From Parachlamydia sp. (GTDB lineage Bacteria > Chlamydiota > Chlamydiia > Chlamydiales > Parachlamydiaceae): 15,476 nucleotides of DNA. A program made the translations under genes and the position numbers. The stretch spans positions 1-15,476 of the forward strand of contig JAJTHR010000117.1 in the NCBI GenBank assembly GCA_021298935.1. The letters are read 5' to 3'. Under the pieces are notes generated by a model, which made no database searches, had not been told where the DNA came from, and saw nothing but the letters and a program-made list of their open reading frames with translations. Positions 6,278 through 12,853 of the stretch are shown piece after piece. Within the stretch, counting starts at the first letter, position 1; every line of letters starts with the position of its first letter.

Positions 6278-8422
6278 ATGAACCGTTTTAAATTCTTATT
6301 CCTAACTCTAATTGCCTTGAAGGCCACCTCCTTGGTTGCTTTTTGCCAGCATGACGAGCAAACGAATCTGATGCAAGATCTGCTGACAGTCAATTATTGG
6401 AATCAAAAACGATGCGAGCGGCTGCCCGTCACATTCAATCACTTGCTCCAAGGAGGCTACATCAATATGCCCTCTGCCAGAATGGGAACGGAGGGGGAAA
6501 TAGGAGCAGGCTATTCATGGGTTCCCCCTTACTATTCGTATAATTTACGTGTCCAGCTTGTTGATTTTCTTGAAATTTCAGGCAATTACCGCGTCTTTCG
6601 GGGAGTTGATGACCCTGTACTAACACCACTTGGATTTGGAGATTTTTCCGATAAAGGGGCAAATATCAAAGTGTCCCTTTTCAGCCCCGAAGCCAGCAAT
6701 TACAGGCTTCCTGGAATCGCTATTGGCATGGAGGACTTTACAGGCACGCAGGCCTTCGAGGCCTATTATCTTGTTTTAACCAAAGTTTTTCTCCAAAACA
6801 ATCTTGAAATAAGCCTTGGCTATGGTTTTAAAAGGATCCATCGCTGGTTTGGGGGGATGGCCTGGTTTCCTTTCTTAAAGTCAGGAAACCCTTATCTTGA
6901 AAACCTTTCATTCATTTTAGAGTATGATGCCATCCCTTATGAAAATAAACTATTTGAACGGCATCCTAAAGGGCGGGTAAAAAATACGGGGCTGAATGTT
7001 GGCATCAAATACAGGCTTTGGGATTCAATTGATTTATCCCTCTCTTATGTGCGAGGCGATGCGATCGCCCTGAGTGCCTCCTCCTATTTTAATTTCGGTA
7101 GCACCAAAGGGATGCTTCCGAAAATATCAGACCCCCTTCCTTATAAAGCGCCTGTCAATACGCAGGAACTGGGCTGCCTGAGGCCTGAAGATGTCATGAT
7201 TCAGGATTTGGGCTATGCCATGCGTGAACAAGGGTTTGAATTGATTGGAGCCTGGCTAAGCACCGAGAACGACGAAAAAACCTTGCGTTTAAAAATTATC
7301 AATATTGTTTACAGGGATCAAAAAGTCCTGAGAGATCGCTTCAATGCGCTGCTTAGCGCACTTGTACCAAATAATATCGACAAAGTGATCCTTGTCATCG
7401 ATGCAGTCCCGGTCGCTGTGCAGGAATACCACTACAACATGCATTATGTGCGCCTGAACCGCATGCAAGCAATCGGCCGATTTGCACTCGATATCCTAAC
7501 GCCGATGAAGGAAGTCAGCGCTTCCAATCCCTTTACAACAAGGGTGCTTTATTACAAAAGAAAAGAACTGCTCAATATTGAGCTGCTGCCAAAAACGCAT
7601 ACATTATTCGGCAGCTCGCGCGGAAAATTTAAATATGCCCTTGGTCTCACTCTTGCTGTAAACGGTTTTGTGCAGGATGATTTTTACTACTCAATTAAAT
7701 TCGGCTACTTTTTCCTTTCCAATTTACATGACATTGAAAGCGTTGACCGTCTGAACCCCTCTCAGCTTATTAATGTGCGCACAGACATTGTCAACTACTA
7801 CCAGCAAAAAGCGATCACCATCGATGAAGCCTACATTGAAAAAATATGGAATTGGGGAAAAGGATGGTACACGCGCATCTCTCTCGGCCTTCTTGAGCAG
7901 GAGTATGGGGGAGTGGGTACGGAATGGCTCTACTATCCAGTTAATTCACCTGTAGCAGTGGGGATGGATTTTGCCTTACTGAAAAAAAGAACTCACACGG
8001 GAATTGGTTTCACCAACCGCGTCCGAAAATTGCATGGTTTTTGCCCAAGATATATCCGTTTCATTGGTTCGCAATATTTCTTAAACCTCTATTACGACTG
8101 GAAATGCACAGGCCTTGAATTTAAAGTCAGCGCCGGAAAATTCCTGGCAGACGACTTTGGAGCCCGCACGGAAGTTTCCCGCTATTTTCCAAGCGGCCTA
8201 AAAGTGGGCTTTTGGTTCACTTACACGAATGGTCATGATGTGATTAATTGCCAAGCCTATCATGATAGAGGGCTCTATTTTTCAATGCCGCTCGATATCT
8301 TTTATACGAAAAGTAGCCGCAGCCGCTGGGGTTACGGGATGTCTGCCTGGCTGCGCGATGTGGGCGTGAGGGCCTATTCAGGCTCCGAATTATACGATTT
8401 GATCAACCAGCATCGCCAATAA
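6278..8422 (+). CDS. yjbH: YjbH-family outer-membrane protein (DUF940-like)
   Basis: 714 residues with a signal peptide (hydrophobic core about 5-20; the Cys in VAFCQ is preceded by Phe, which argues against a lipobox). The N-terminal region shows the YjbH pattern: LLQGGYINMPSARMGTEGEI (about 57-76), then FLEISGNYR, DFSDKGANIKVSLFSPE and LPGIAIGMEDFTGTQAFEAYYLVLTK. These correspond to the family's TPTARM, D-x-G-x-D-x-K and LG-x-x-D-x-x-GT features. The rest consists of alternating aromatic-rich strands consistent with a large outer-membrane barrel split by a soluble middle domain (about 300-420). In enterobacteria YjbH belongs to the yjbEFGH group linked to exopolysaccharide. No yjbE, F or G homologue is seen here. 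It converges on psd with a 20-bp overlap of the two 3' ends. Confidence 0.72.
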   Translation: MNRFKFLFLTLIALKATSLVAFCQHDEQTNLMQDLLTVNYWNQKRCERLPVTFNHLLQGGYINMPSARMGTEGEIGAGYSWVPPYYSYNLRVQLVDFLEISGNYRVFRGVDDPVLTPLGFGDFSDKGANIKVSLFSPEASNYRLPGIAIGMEDFTGTQAFEAYYLVLTKVFLQNNLEISLGYGFKRIHRWFGGMAWFPFLKSGNPYLENLSFILEYDAIPYENKLFERHPKGRVKNTGLNVGIKYRLWDSIDLSLSYVRGDAIALSASSYFNFGSTKGMLPKISDPLPYKAPVNTQELGCLRPEDVMIQDLGYAMREQGFELIGAWLSTENDEKTLRLKIINIVYRDQKVLRDRFNALLSALVPNNIDKVILVIDAVPVAVQEYHYNMHYVRLNRMQAIGRFALDILTPMKEVSASNPFTTRVLYYKRKELLNIELLPKTHTLFGSSRGKFKYALGLTLAVNGFVQDDFYYSIKFGYFFLSNLHDIESVDRLNPSQLINVRTDIVNYYQQKAITIDEAYIEKIWNWGKGWYTRISLGLLEQEYGGVGTEWLYYPVNSPVAVGMDFALLKKRTHTGIGFTNRVRKLHGFCPRYIRFIGSQYFLNLYYDWKCTGLEFKVSAGKFLADDFGARTEVSRYFPSGLKVGFWFTYTNGHDVINCQAYHDRGLYFSMPLDIFYTKSSRSRWGYGMSAWLRDVGVRAYSGSELYDLINQHRQ

Positions 8423-9320
8423 TACACCCCATTCTCTCACCCATGCAGCAGTAGATTTCAATCCCCTGCCTGGTTGCCTCAAGCAAATCATCATCAAAAC
8501 GAATCATTTGCTTAGGAAAAAGAAGGATCAGGGAAGAGCCTCCGAATTCAAAATAGCCTTTTTCCGCCCCTTTTTCATATTGCATCCCGGGCGTATAAGT
8601 TTGCTTGATGCTTCCCACATTTGTGGCTCCGATTTCCAGATAAAGAATCGTGCCTCCTTTTGTGTCCAGGCGGCAAAGCGTCCGTTTGTTTTCAGTGAAT
8701 ATATTTAAATTTTGTCTAATTGCTATGGGATTGACTGAATAAAAAAACCCATTGATAAGTGTGGTTTCAGCTGGGATTCCTGCAAGGGGGAAATGAAAGC
8801 GGTGATAATCGGACGGGCAAAGCCTTGCTATCAGCATGCTCCCTTCAACATATTCTTCCGCCAAAAGTGGATCCCTTACAAGGGAAGCGATATCAAATTT
8901 TTTACCCTTAACGACGAACCCGTCGCATGTTTTGATGTTCGAATAAAATAAATAGCGTCCATCGGCCGGCATAACCACTACATCACTTCCGCTTGCAATT
9001 GGCCGGGCCTCTGGTTTCAATTGCCGAATAAAAAAATCATTAAAGCAGCGGTAGTGCTCCACAGGCTGTAAAAACTCAGAAGAGTCCACTTGAAATTTTT
9101 TGATAAAAGGAAGGATTTTCTTCGAGCTCGCTTTTCTTTTTTGCAGCCTCCCATAAAATGATGAAAAAAAAGGCCATTTCGTCACTAGAGGCAAAGCGAG
9201 TAACCGAATCGTGCGGCTTAGCCAGCTTTGGCCATAAAGCAGCGTCAAGGCTTTTCCTTTATAAACTTTTTCTTTCTTTTTTTGACCTGTCTTGCGGTCG
9301 ATGTAAATGATCTCTGACAT
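8403..9320 (-). CDS. psd: Phosphatidylserine decarboxylase proenzyme
   Basis: Membrane-associated pyruvoyl enzyme that converts phosphatidylserine to phosphatidylethanolamine. At 305 residues it has the length expected of chlamydial homologues. Visible features are PADGRYLF (118-125, Asp120 of the self-cleavage triad), SDYHRFHFPLAG (170-181, His173/His176) and FGGSSLILLFPK (259-270). Self-processing is expected between Gly261 and Ser262, giving a large beta chain and a roughly 44-residue alpha chain carrying the pyruvoyl group. The N-terminal 50 residues are basic and hydrophobic, suited to membrane contact. Its 3' end overlaps that of the YjbH-like gene by 20 bp. The start at 9320 is divergent from the deacylase gene, separated by a 115-bp intergenic region. 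Confidence 0.93.
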   Translation of the reverse strand: MSEIIYIDRKTGQKKKEKVYKGKALTLLYGQSWLSRTIRLLALPLVTKWPFFSSFYGRLQKRKASSKKILPFIKKFQVDSSEFLQPVEHYRCFNDFFIRQLKPEARPIASGSDVVVMPADGRYLFYSNIKTCDGFVVKGKKFDIASLVRDPLLAEEYVEGSMLIARLCPSDYHRFHFPLAGIPAETTLINGFFYSVNPIAIRQNLNIFTENKRTLCRLDTKGGTILYLEIGATNVGSIKQTYTPGMQYEKGAEKGYFEFGGSSLILLFPKQMIRFDDDLLEATRQGIEIYCCMGERMGCIIGDAG

Positions 9321-9381
9321 GCATTCATCATAGTATGTTTCTAATTGATTATCAATAATCTACAATTTTGACATTCCCTTA

Positions 9382-9410
9382 TAGACAAGAAATTGTATTC
9401 AACATAAAAT
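9382..9410 (+). promoter_or_regulatory. Candidate promoter of the deacylase-GntR operon
   Basis: TAGACA (9382-9387), 17-nt spacer, TAAAAT (9405-9410). The predicted transcript start at about 9417 falls inside the downstream operator palindrome, and the upstream operator sits between the two hexamers, a layout suited to repression. Confidence 0.45.
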
Positions 9411-9426
9411 ATATTGTATACAATAT
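9393..9426 (+). promoter_or_regulatory. Two-site GntR-type operator
   Basis: A perfect 16-bp palindrome ATATTGTATACAATAT (9411-9426) has the core TTGTATACAA (9414-9423). A near-identical core TTGTATTCAA (9393-9402) lies exactly 21 bp upstream, two helical turns away. TTGTATACAA-like palindromes are typical sites of FadR/FCD-subfamily GntR regulators. Such a regulator is encoded in the same operon, so autoregulation is inferred. Confidence 0.55.
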
Positions 9427-9435
9427 GAGGTTACA

Positions 9436-10350
9436 ATGAAAATGTTATTCCTTTTTTGCTCGGATACAACTTTTGATCCGGTGGCACCATCAATATTTAA
9501 GAAAGCCTTACAACTTTATCAATCTTCAGAAAAAGAGCATGCCTGGCATGCTTCATTCCAAGGTCATGAACTGATTTTTTTGGAAAGTACTGCCTTCCCC
9601 AGCATGATCTATCCCTCAATTGCCCCGCAATTGAATACACAGTTTCCGGATGTTGATTTTATTGGACTGATCAATTGGCATGAAGGGGGAAACGCCCCGA
9701 ATAAAATATTTTGCGTGCATAGCACTGCCGATGTTCCAAGTGGAACATTTGCCCCCTCTTCAGGTAAAATACTGAGTGCCATTATCAAGGCCATTGAAAG
9801 CGAGCGAGAAGGCTTCAACCTTAGCGATTTTAAACCCCTCTATGAAGCAAGTCACTGGTCAGGCATAGTTTATGGCAGGCCTTTTCATGAGCTTACGATG
9901 ATCAAGGCACCGGTTTTTGATATTGAAATCGGCTCTTCAGCAGAAGACTGGCAAAATGAAACGGCCCAGGATATTCTTGTGCATGCGCTTGGAAAAATAC
10001 CCGAATGGCTGCAGCCAGACCGACCCCAGGCCCTCTATCTTGGGGGCACCCATTTTGAACCGAGCACCACACAGATTGTCATGGAAGGGGTAGATATAGC
10101 GCATCAGATGCCTAATCATTGGTTGCAGTCAGGTGAATACAACAATCCCGGCTCAGAGGCAAAAATCATCGCTTGTGCGCAAAGCTGCTTGCAACCTGTC
10201 GACTTCCTTATTTATAATGCCGGCCTTAAATCGGCCTATAAAGACAACATTCGCAAAGCAGCGGACTATTTGGGAATACCGACCATCTCTCATAAACAAA
10301 TGCGCATACCAAATTGGAAGGATACAATAGAGTGGACAATGAAAACTTAA
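9436..10350 (+). CDS. Divergent DTD2-like (GEK1/DtdA family) D-aminoacyl-tRNA deacylase
   Basis: 304 residues. The layout matches the archaeal/plant D-aminoacyl-tRNA deacylase family, a metal-dependent hydrolase that frees D-amino acids, and in plants also aldehyde-modified D-residues, from tRNA. Matching regions are FIGLINWHEGGNAPNKIFCVH (75-95, like the family's SRH...GRPTLTVH segment), LYEASHWSG (135-143, where the family has EATHHGP), APVFDIEIGSSAEDWQNETA (158-177, like P-x-FVEIGSSxExW) and LYLGGTHFEP (200-209, like GGxHYAP). The HHG element is altered to HWS, so activity or substrate may differ. The ATG at 9436 follows GAGG by 5 nt. Downstream is a GntR regulator whose start overlaps this gene, and upstream is a two-site operator. 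I am fairly confident of the family, less so of the function. Confidence 0.68.
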   Translation: MKMLFLFCSDTTFDPVAPSIFKKALQLYQSSEKEHAWHASFQGHELIFLESTAFPSMIYPSIAPQLNTQFPDVDFIGLINWHEGGNAPNKIFCVHSTADVPSGTFAPSSGKILSAIIKAIESEREGFNLSDFKPLYEASHWSGIVYGRPFHELTMIKAPVFDIEIGSSAEDWQNETAQDILVHALGKIPEWLQPDRPQALYLGGTHFEPSTTQIVMEGVDIAHQMPNHWLQSGEYNNPGSEAKIIACAQSCLQPVDFLIYNAGLKSAYKDNIRKAADYLGIPTISHKQMRIPNWKDTIEWTMKT

Positions 10351-10964
10351 GAGAAATCGCTCGAAAAGGGGTCATGAATCTCATTTTAGAAGGCCAAATT
10401 AAGCCCGGCGAGCGGCTGAAGGAATCGGCTCTTTCGGCTGCCCTTCAAGTCAGCCGCACTCCTTTGCGCGAAGCCCTCATTGCACTTGAAAGTGCAGGCA
10501 TTGTCCTATCCAAACCCAACATCGGCTTCACGCTAAAGCCCATGAGCATTCAGGAGGCGGAAGAGCTTTATGCCTTAATGCCATTGCTTGAAATTCATGC
10601 CCTCACACTCGCCTTTCCCTTTGTGATTGCGCGAATCAGTGAACTGGAGGCAATCAATAAACAATTTATAAAGCAAAAAAACCATCCAAAAGAAGCCTCT
10701 CTGGCTGACAGGGATTTCCACTGCTGCCTAATCGCCCTCTGCCGCAGCCCGCTGACTCTTCAAATGATTGAAGAGCTCAGATTGCGTATTAGCTGTTACG
10801 AACATCATTACATGGCAAAAAGTGAATTAATCGAAATTTCGTACGCCCATCATCAATCGATGATTCAAGCAATCATTGCCAATAACCTCAAAAGCGCTAA
10901 GGAAATTCTTTTCGAAAATTGGGACTACGGCAAACGATATCTTATTGCTGAGCTCTCTAGTTAA
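10332..10964 (+). CDS. GntR-family transcriptional regulator, FCD subfamily
   Basis: 210 residues from the GTG at 10332, chosen because GGAAGGA lies 9 nt upstream. A TTG at 10314 would add six residues but has no ribosome binding site. The gene overlaps the deacylase gene by 19 nt. The N-terminal winged helix-turn-helix spans about 5-70: ILEGQIKPGERLKESALSAA (18-37), then VSRTPLREALIALESAGIV (40-58). This is the classic GntR signature, with SRTPLREAL in the recognition helix. The C-terminal helical part (about 72-205) fits an FCD ligand domain: DRDFHCCL (126-133) and YAHHQSMIQAI (171-181) provide the usual Asp/His metal and ligand positions. It most likely represses its own operon through the palindromes at 9393-9426. 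The effector is unknown, with an amino or organic acid typical of the family. Confidence 0.85.
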   Translation: MDNENLREIARKGVMNLILEGQIKPGERLKESALSAALQVSRTPLREALIALESAGIVLSKPNIGFTLKPMSIQEAEELYALMPLLEIHALTLAFPFVIARISELEAINKQFIKQKNHPKEASLADRDFHCCLIALCRSPLTLQMIEELRLRISCYEHHYMAKSELIEISYAHHQSMIQAIIANNLKSAKEILFENWDYGKRYLIAELSS

Positions 10965-10987
10965 CACTGTAACTTCAATAATATGTT

Positions 10988-11017
10988 TGGACAAATTACG
11001 TACTTTTTATTTATAAT
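10988..11017 (+). promoter_or_regulatory. Promoter of the toxin-antitoxin operon
   Basis: TGGACA (10988-10993), 18-nt spacer and a consensus TATAAT (11012-11017), placed 23 nt before the antitoxin ATG. The -10 box lies inside the palindrome at 11004-11027. Confidence 0.55.
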
Positions 11018-11027
11018 TAAATAAAAA
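11004..11027 (+). promoter_or_regulatory. Palindromic operator candidate over the toxin-antitoxin -10 box
   Basis: Perfect inverted repeat of 10-bp arms, TTTTTATTTA (11004-11013) and TAAATAAAAA (11018-11027), around TAAT. It covers the -10 box, as expected for autorepression by the ribbon-helix-helix antitoxin or its complex with the toxin. The low complexity of the sequence is a caveat. Confidence 0.45.
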
Positions 11028-11039
11028 AGGGGGGCATTT

Positions 11040-11306
11040 ATGAAAGAAGATAGGGTGGAATTTAGAACCTCACATCAAGAAAGAATGCAGTTTGAAATAG
11101 CCGCAACCTATTTAGGCATGAATTTATCTGCTTTCTTGCGAATGGCTGCACTAGAAAGATCAGCCGAAGTGGTACAAGAAAAAAATGTATTAGTTTTATC
11201 CGATGCAGATAGAGACATATTTTTGGCTGCTTTGGAAAAACCACCCAAGCCTAATAAAAACCTTAAAAAAGCTTTTTTAGAATATAAAAAGAGAAAATTT
11301 ACATGA
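11040..11306 (+). CDS. TacA-type antitoxin (DUF1778, ribbon-helix-helix)
   Basis: 88 residues. The N-terminal ribbon-helix-helix (about 1-45) opens with the DNA-binding strand RVEFRTS (5-11) and continues with helices IAATYLGMNLSAFLRMAALE (20-39). The C-terminal part VLSDADRDIFLAALEKPPKP (52-71) followed by NKNLKKAF (72-79) is the typical DUF1778 segment that wraps and neutralises a GNAT toxin. A strong AAGGGGGG-like ribosome binding site precedes the ATG. The stop overlaps the toxin start as ATGA. The gene is more AT-rich than the surrounding metabolic genes, suggesting horizontal acquisition. It probably represses its own promoter. Confidence 0.88.
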   Translation: MKEDRVEFRTSHQERMQFEIAATYLGMNLSAFLRMAALERSAEVVQEKNVLVLSDADRDIFLAALEKPPKPNKNLKKAFLEYKKRKFT

Positions 11307-11803
11307 GTTTCGAGACAACATCCATTTTGGATGTACCGCCTGGAAGCTATAAAAATTTTTCTTGTGGGAATATTGAGCTGGATCAATTTTTAAAAAGATT
11401 TGCAAAAGGCAACCATAAAAAAGGAATGGGCAAAACTTTCGTTTTAGAAGAAAATGAATTTATAGTGGGCTTTTATACTGTAAGTATGGGGTCATTAGAG
11501 TTTTCTTCTTTTCCCGATGATAAACAATCTGGTTTACCAAAATACCCCGTCCCTATAGCTAAAATAGGTCGTCTTGCTGTGGATGAACAATTTAAAGGTA
11601 ATGGCATAGGCAGATTATTACTAGTAGATGCTCTTCATAGAATCTATCATGCCGCACAAATTATTGCAGCCTTTGCGATAATAGTAGACGCTAAGAACAA
11701 AAGTGCTAAAGATTTTTATAGACATTTTGGTTTTAAAGAATGCAAAAACAGTGAGCTTTCACTATTTTTGCCTATAGACTCTATTAAAGATTTTTTTATT
11801 TAA
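11303..11803 (+). CDS. TacT-type GNAT acetyltransferase toxin
   Basis: 166 residues, single GNAT domain. Known relatives (TacT, AtaT, ItaT) acetylate the amino group of aminoacyl-tRNAs using acetyl-CoA and block translation. The sequence shows the usual N-terminal CGNIELDQFLKRFA (21-34), GRLAVDEQFKGNGIGRLLL (89-107, with the acetyl-CoA pyrophosphate loop Q-x-x-G-x-G-x-G at 96-103), and VDAKNKSAKDFYRHFGF (128-144, with Tyr139 at the position of the catalytic Tyr of TacT). All key residues appear intact, so the toxin is probably active. It overlaps the antitoxin by 4 nt. AT-rich codon use like its partner suggests recent transfer of the pair. Confidence 0.88.
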   Translation: MSFETTSILDVPPGSYKNFSCGNIELDQFLKRFAKGNHKKGMGKTFVLEENEFIVGFYTVSMGSLEFSSFPDDKQSGLPKYPVPIAKIGRLAVDEQFKGNGIGRLLLVDALHRIYHAAQIIAAFAIIVDAKNKSAKDFYRHFGFKECKNSELSLFLPIDSIKDFFI

Positions 11804-11886
11804 CCTACCAAGTTATTCAATTAATATTGAACAGTTGCTTATGAAGAAGGTGCGTTCTTGGATTAATTTCCATGTAAGGTTAATAA

Positions 11887-11910
11887 ATTGGCTCCCCTAA
11901 GGGAGCCAAT
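11887..11910 (-). terminator. Intrinsic terminator of the carrier-like gene
   Basis: A perfect 10-bp stem, ATTGGCTCCC (11887-11896) and GGGAGCCAAT (11901-11910), with loop CTAA. It lies 2 nt past the minus-strand stop and is followed by an A/T stretch on that strand. It could also end plus-strand transcription from the toxin gene. Confidence 0.7.
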
Positions 11911-11912
11911 AA

Positions 11913-12632
11913 TTACTCAGCAGTGGATTCGATGAGCTCTTTTGCAGCTCCATAACAGATTGTGAAGACACCAACAGTCACGGCTTTTGCAGCGCCGCCG
12001 TTCATCAACTGACGTGCGGAGCGAATTTCCTGCTTCTTTTGCCATAACGTCAATGCCGTATCAGCGGGATGACCGATCAAACTGCCAATGGCGCCGCTTG
12101 TAAAGGCTGCTCCAACCTTTACGGCCCGGCTATCGCCCAAATTCTCTTTCATGACTTCACCAACCGGCCCGCTGATGCGTAACGAAAATAAGAAGCTCGT
12201 CTCACGGGCAACAATGGCTAATGCCTGACGAGCTGTCAAGGAAGAAAGCGACTCTCTGGCTGTCTGCTTCATGGTCATACCATTAAAAACGGCTAAAGGC
12301 GCCGCCGAAACAGCTCCAACGAGTATTGAACTTGCCAACATGGAGATGAATTGAGGTTCGGTATTCCCCGTTAACTGCATGATTCCCTTCTCAGCCAAAT
12401 TTTGCGCGACCATTTGCGTTCCGACGATCAGGCCAATGGTTGGCGCCGCTTTCATCCCTTCCCACAGCGCTGTTTTCATTGAAAAAGCGGGAATTGGGCT
12501 GCCCGTTTGCAAGGCGCTTTTAACCATGAATCCATAAAAGACAGGCACAATCGCCATTGAGGCAGCTGTGGGTGGAGTAACATAAGGCTTTATTGAGAAC
12601 CACAAAGATCCTTCAGGAAAAGAACAAGACAT
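11913..12632 (-). CDS. Six-helix membrane protein, diverged mitochondrial-carrier-like
   Basis: 239 residues with no signal peptide and about six hydrophobic segments (roughly 21-41, 58-78, 95-118, 137-160, 171-194, 211-233). They can be read as three repeats of about 75 residues, as in the mitochondrial carrier family. The last repeat is the clearest: KVGAAFTSGAIGSLIGHPAD (172-191), followed by TALTLWQ. The HPAD motif (188-191) sits where carriers have HP-x-D, but the basic residue expected three positions after Asp is Leu194. Even-numbered segments also fit (WEGMKAAPTIGLIVGTQ, 57-73; VARETSFLFS, 141-150). The protein is shorter than the roughly 300 residues of true carriers, so it may be strongly reduced or convergent. 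AGG lies 6 nt before the ATG. It is the only gene on this strand in the accessory block. Function is unproven. Confidence 0.6.
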   Translation of the reverse strand: MSCSFPEGSLWFSIKPYVTPPTAASMAIVPVFYGFMVKSALQTGSPIPAFSMKTALWEGMKAAPTIGLIVGTQMVAQNLAEKGIMQLTGNTEPQFISMLASSILVGAVSAAPLAVFNGMTMKQTARESLSSLTARQALAIVARETSFLFSLRISGPVGEVMKENLGDSRAVKVGAAFTSGAIGSLIGHPADTALTLWQKKQEIRSARQLMNGGAAKAVTVGVFTICYGAAKELIESTAE

Positions 12633-12691
12633 AATAGACCTATTTTTAAGTTTGTTTTAGAGATTAAAGTAATAGAAAAAAAAATAATATA

Positions 12692-12708
12692 TCTCCGCCT
12701 AGCGGAGA
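12692..12708. other. GC-rich hairpin in the carrier-like gene leader
   Basis: TCTCCGC and GCGGAGA form a perfect 7-bp stem with loop CTA in an otherwise AT-rich 210-bp intergenic region. Read on the minus strand it is followed by an A/T stretch with a run of nine T, so it could be a leader terminator or attenuator for the minus-strand gene starting at 12632, or a leftover terminator. Confidence 0.35.
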
Positions 12709-12813
12709 ATAAAGAAAAGCGTAATAGCTACTTGAGAATTGAAGCAAAAAATAGGTTTATTTTTATACATTACTATTAATTTACAAAAAATTTAATAATA
12801 ACACAAGACCTTT

Positions 12814-12842
12814 TTGACATTATTTTAAAAACCAATTATTAT
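12814..12842 (+). promoter_or_regulatory. Near-consensus promoter abutting the mnmE start
   Basis: TTGACA (12814-12819), 17-nt spacer, TATTAT (12837-12842): 11 of 12 consensus bases at ideal spacing. The -10 box ends 2 nt before the ATG at 12845, so transcription should begin near 12848-12850, after that ATG and just before the next in-frame ATG at 12854. Confidence 0.6.
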
Positions 12843-12853
12843 AAATGCCAATT

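Noticed and set aside
6298..6346. Lipoprotein signal for the YjbH-like protein
   Set aside because: The Cys after the hydrophobic core is preceded by Phe, which does not fit a lipobox, so ordinary signal peptidase cleavage is preferred.
9368..9373. TTGACA as the -35 box of the deacylase operon
   Set aside because: At 17-nt spacing the -10 would be AATTGT, a poor match. TAGACA-N17-TAAAAT fits better.
11822..11838. TTCAAT/ATTGAA hairpin after the toxin gene as a terminator
   Set aside because: The stem is only 6 A/T-rich pairs without a T-run. The hairpin at 11887-11910 is a much better candidate.
11824..11900. Short plus-strand frame (MKKVRSWINFH...) after the toxin gene
   Set aside because: Only about 19 codons, no ribosome binding site, and it ends in the terminator hairpin. 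Probably chance.
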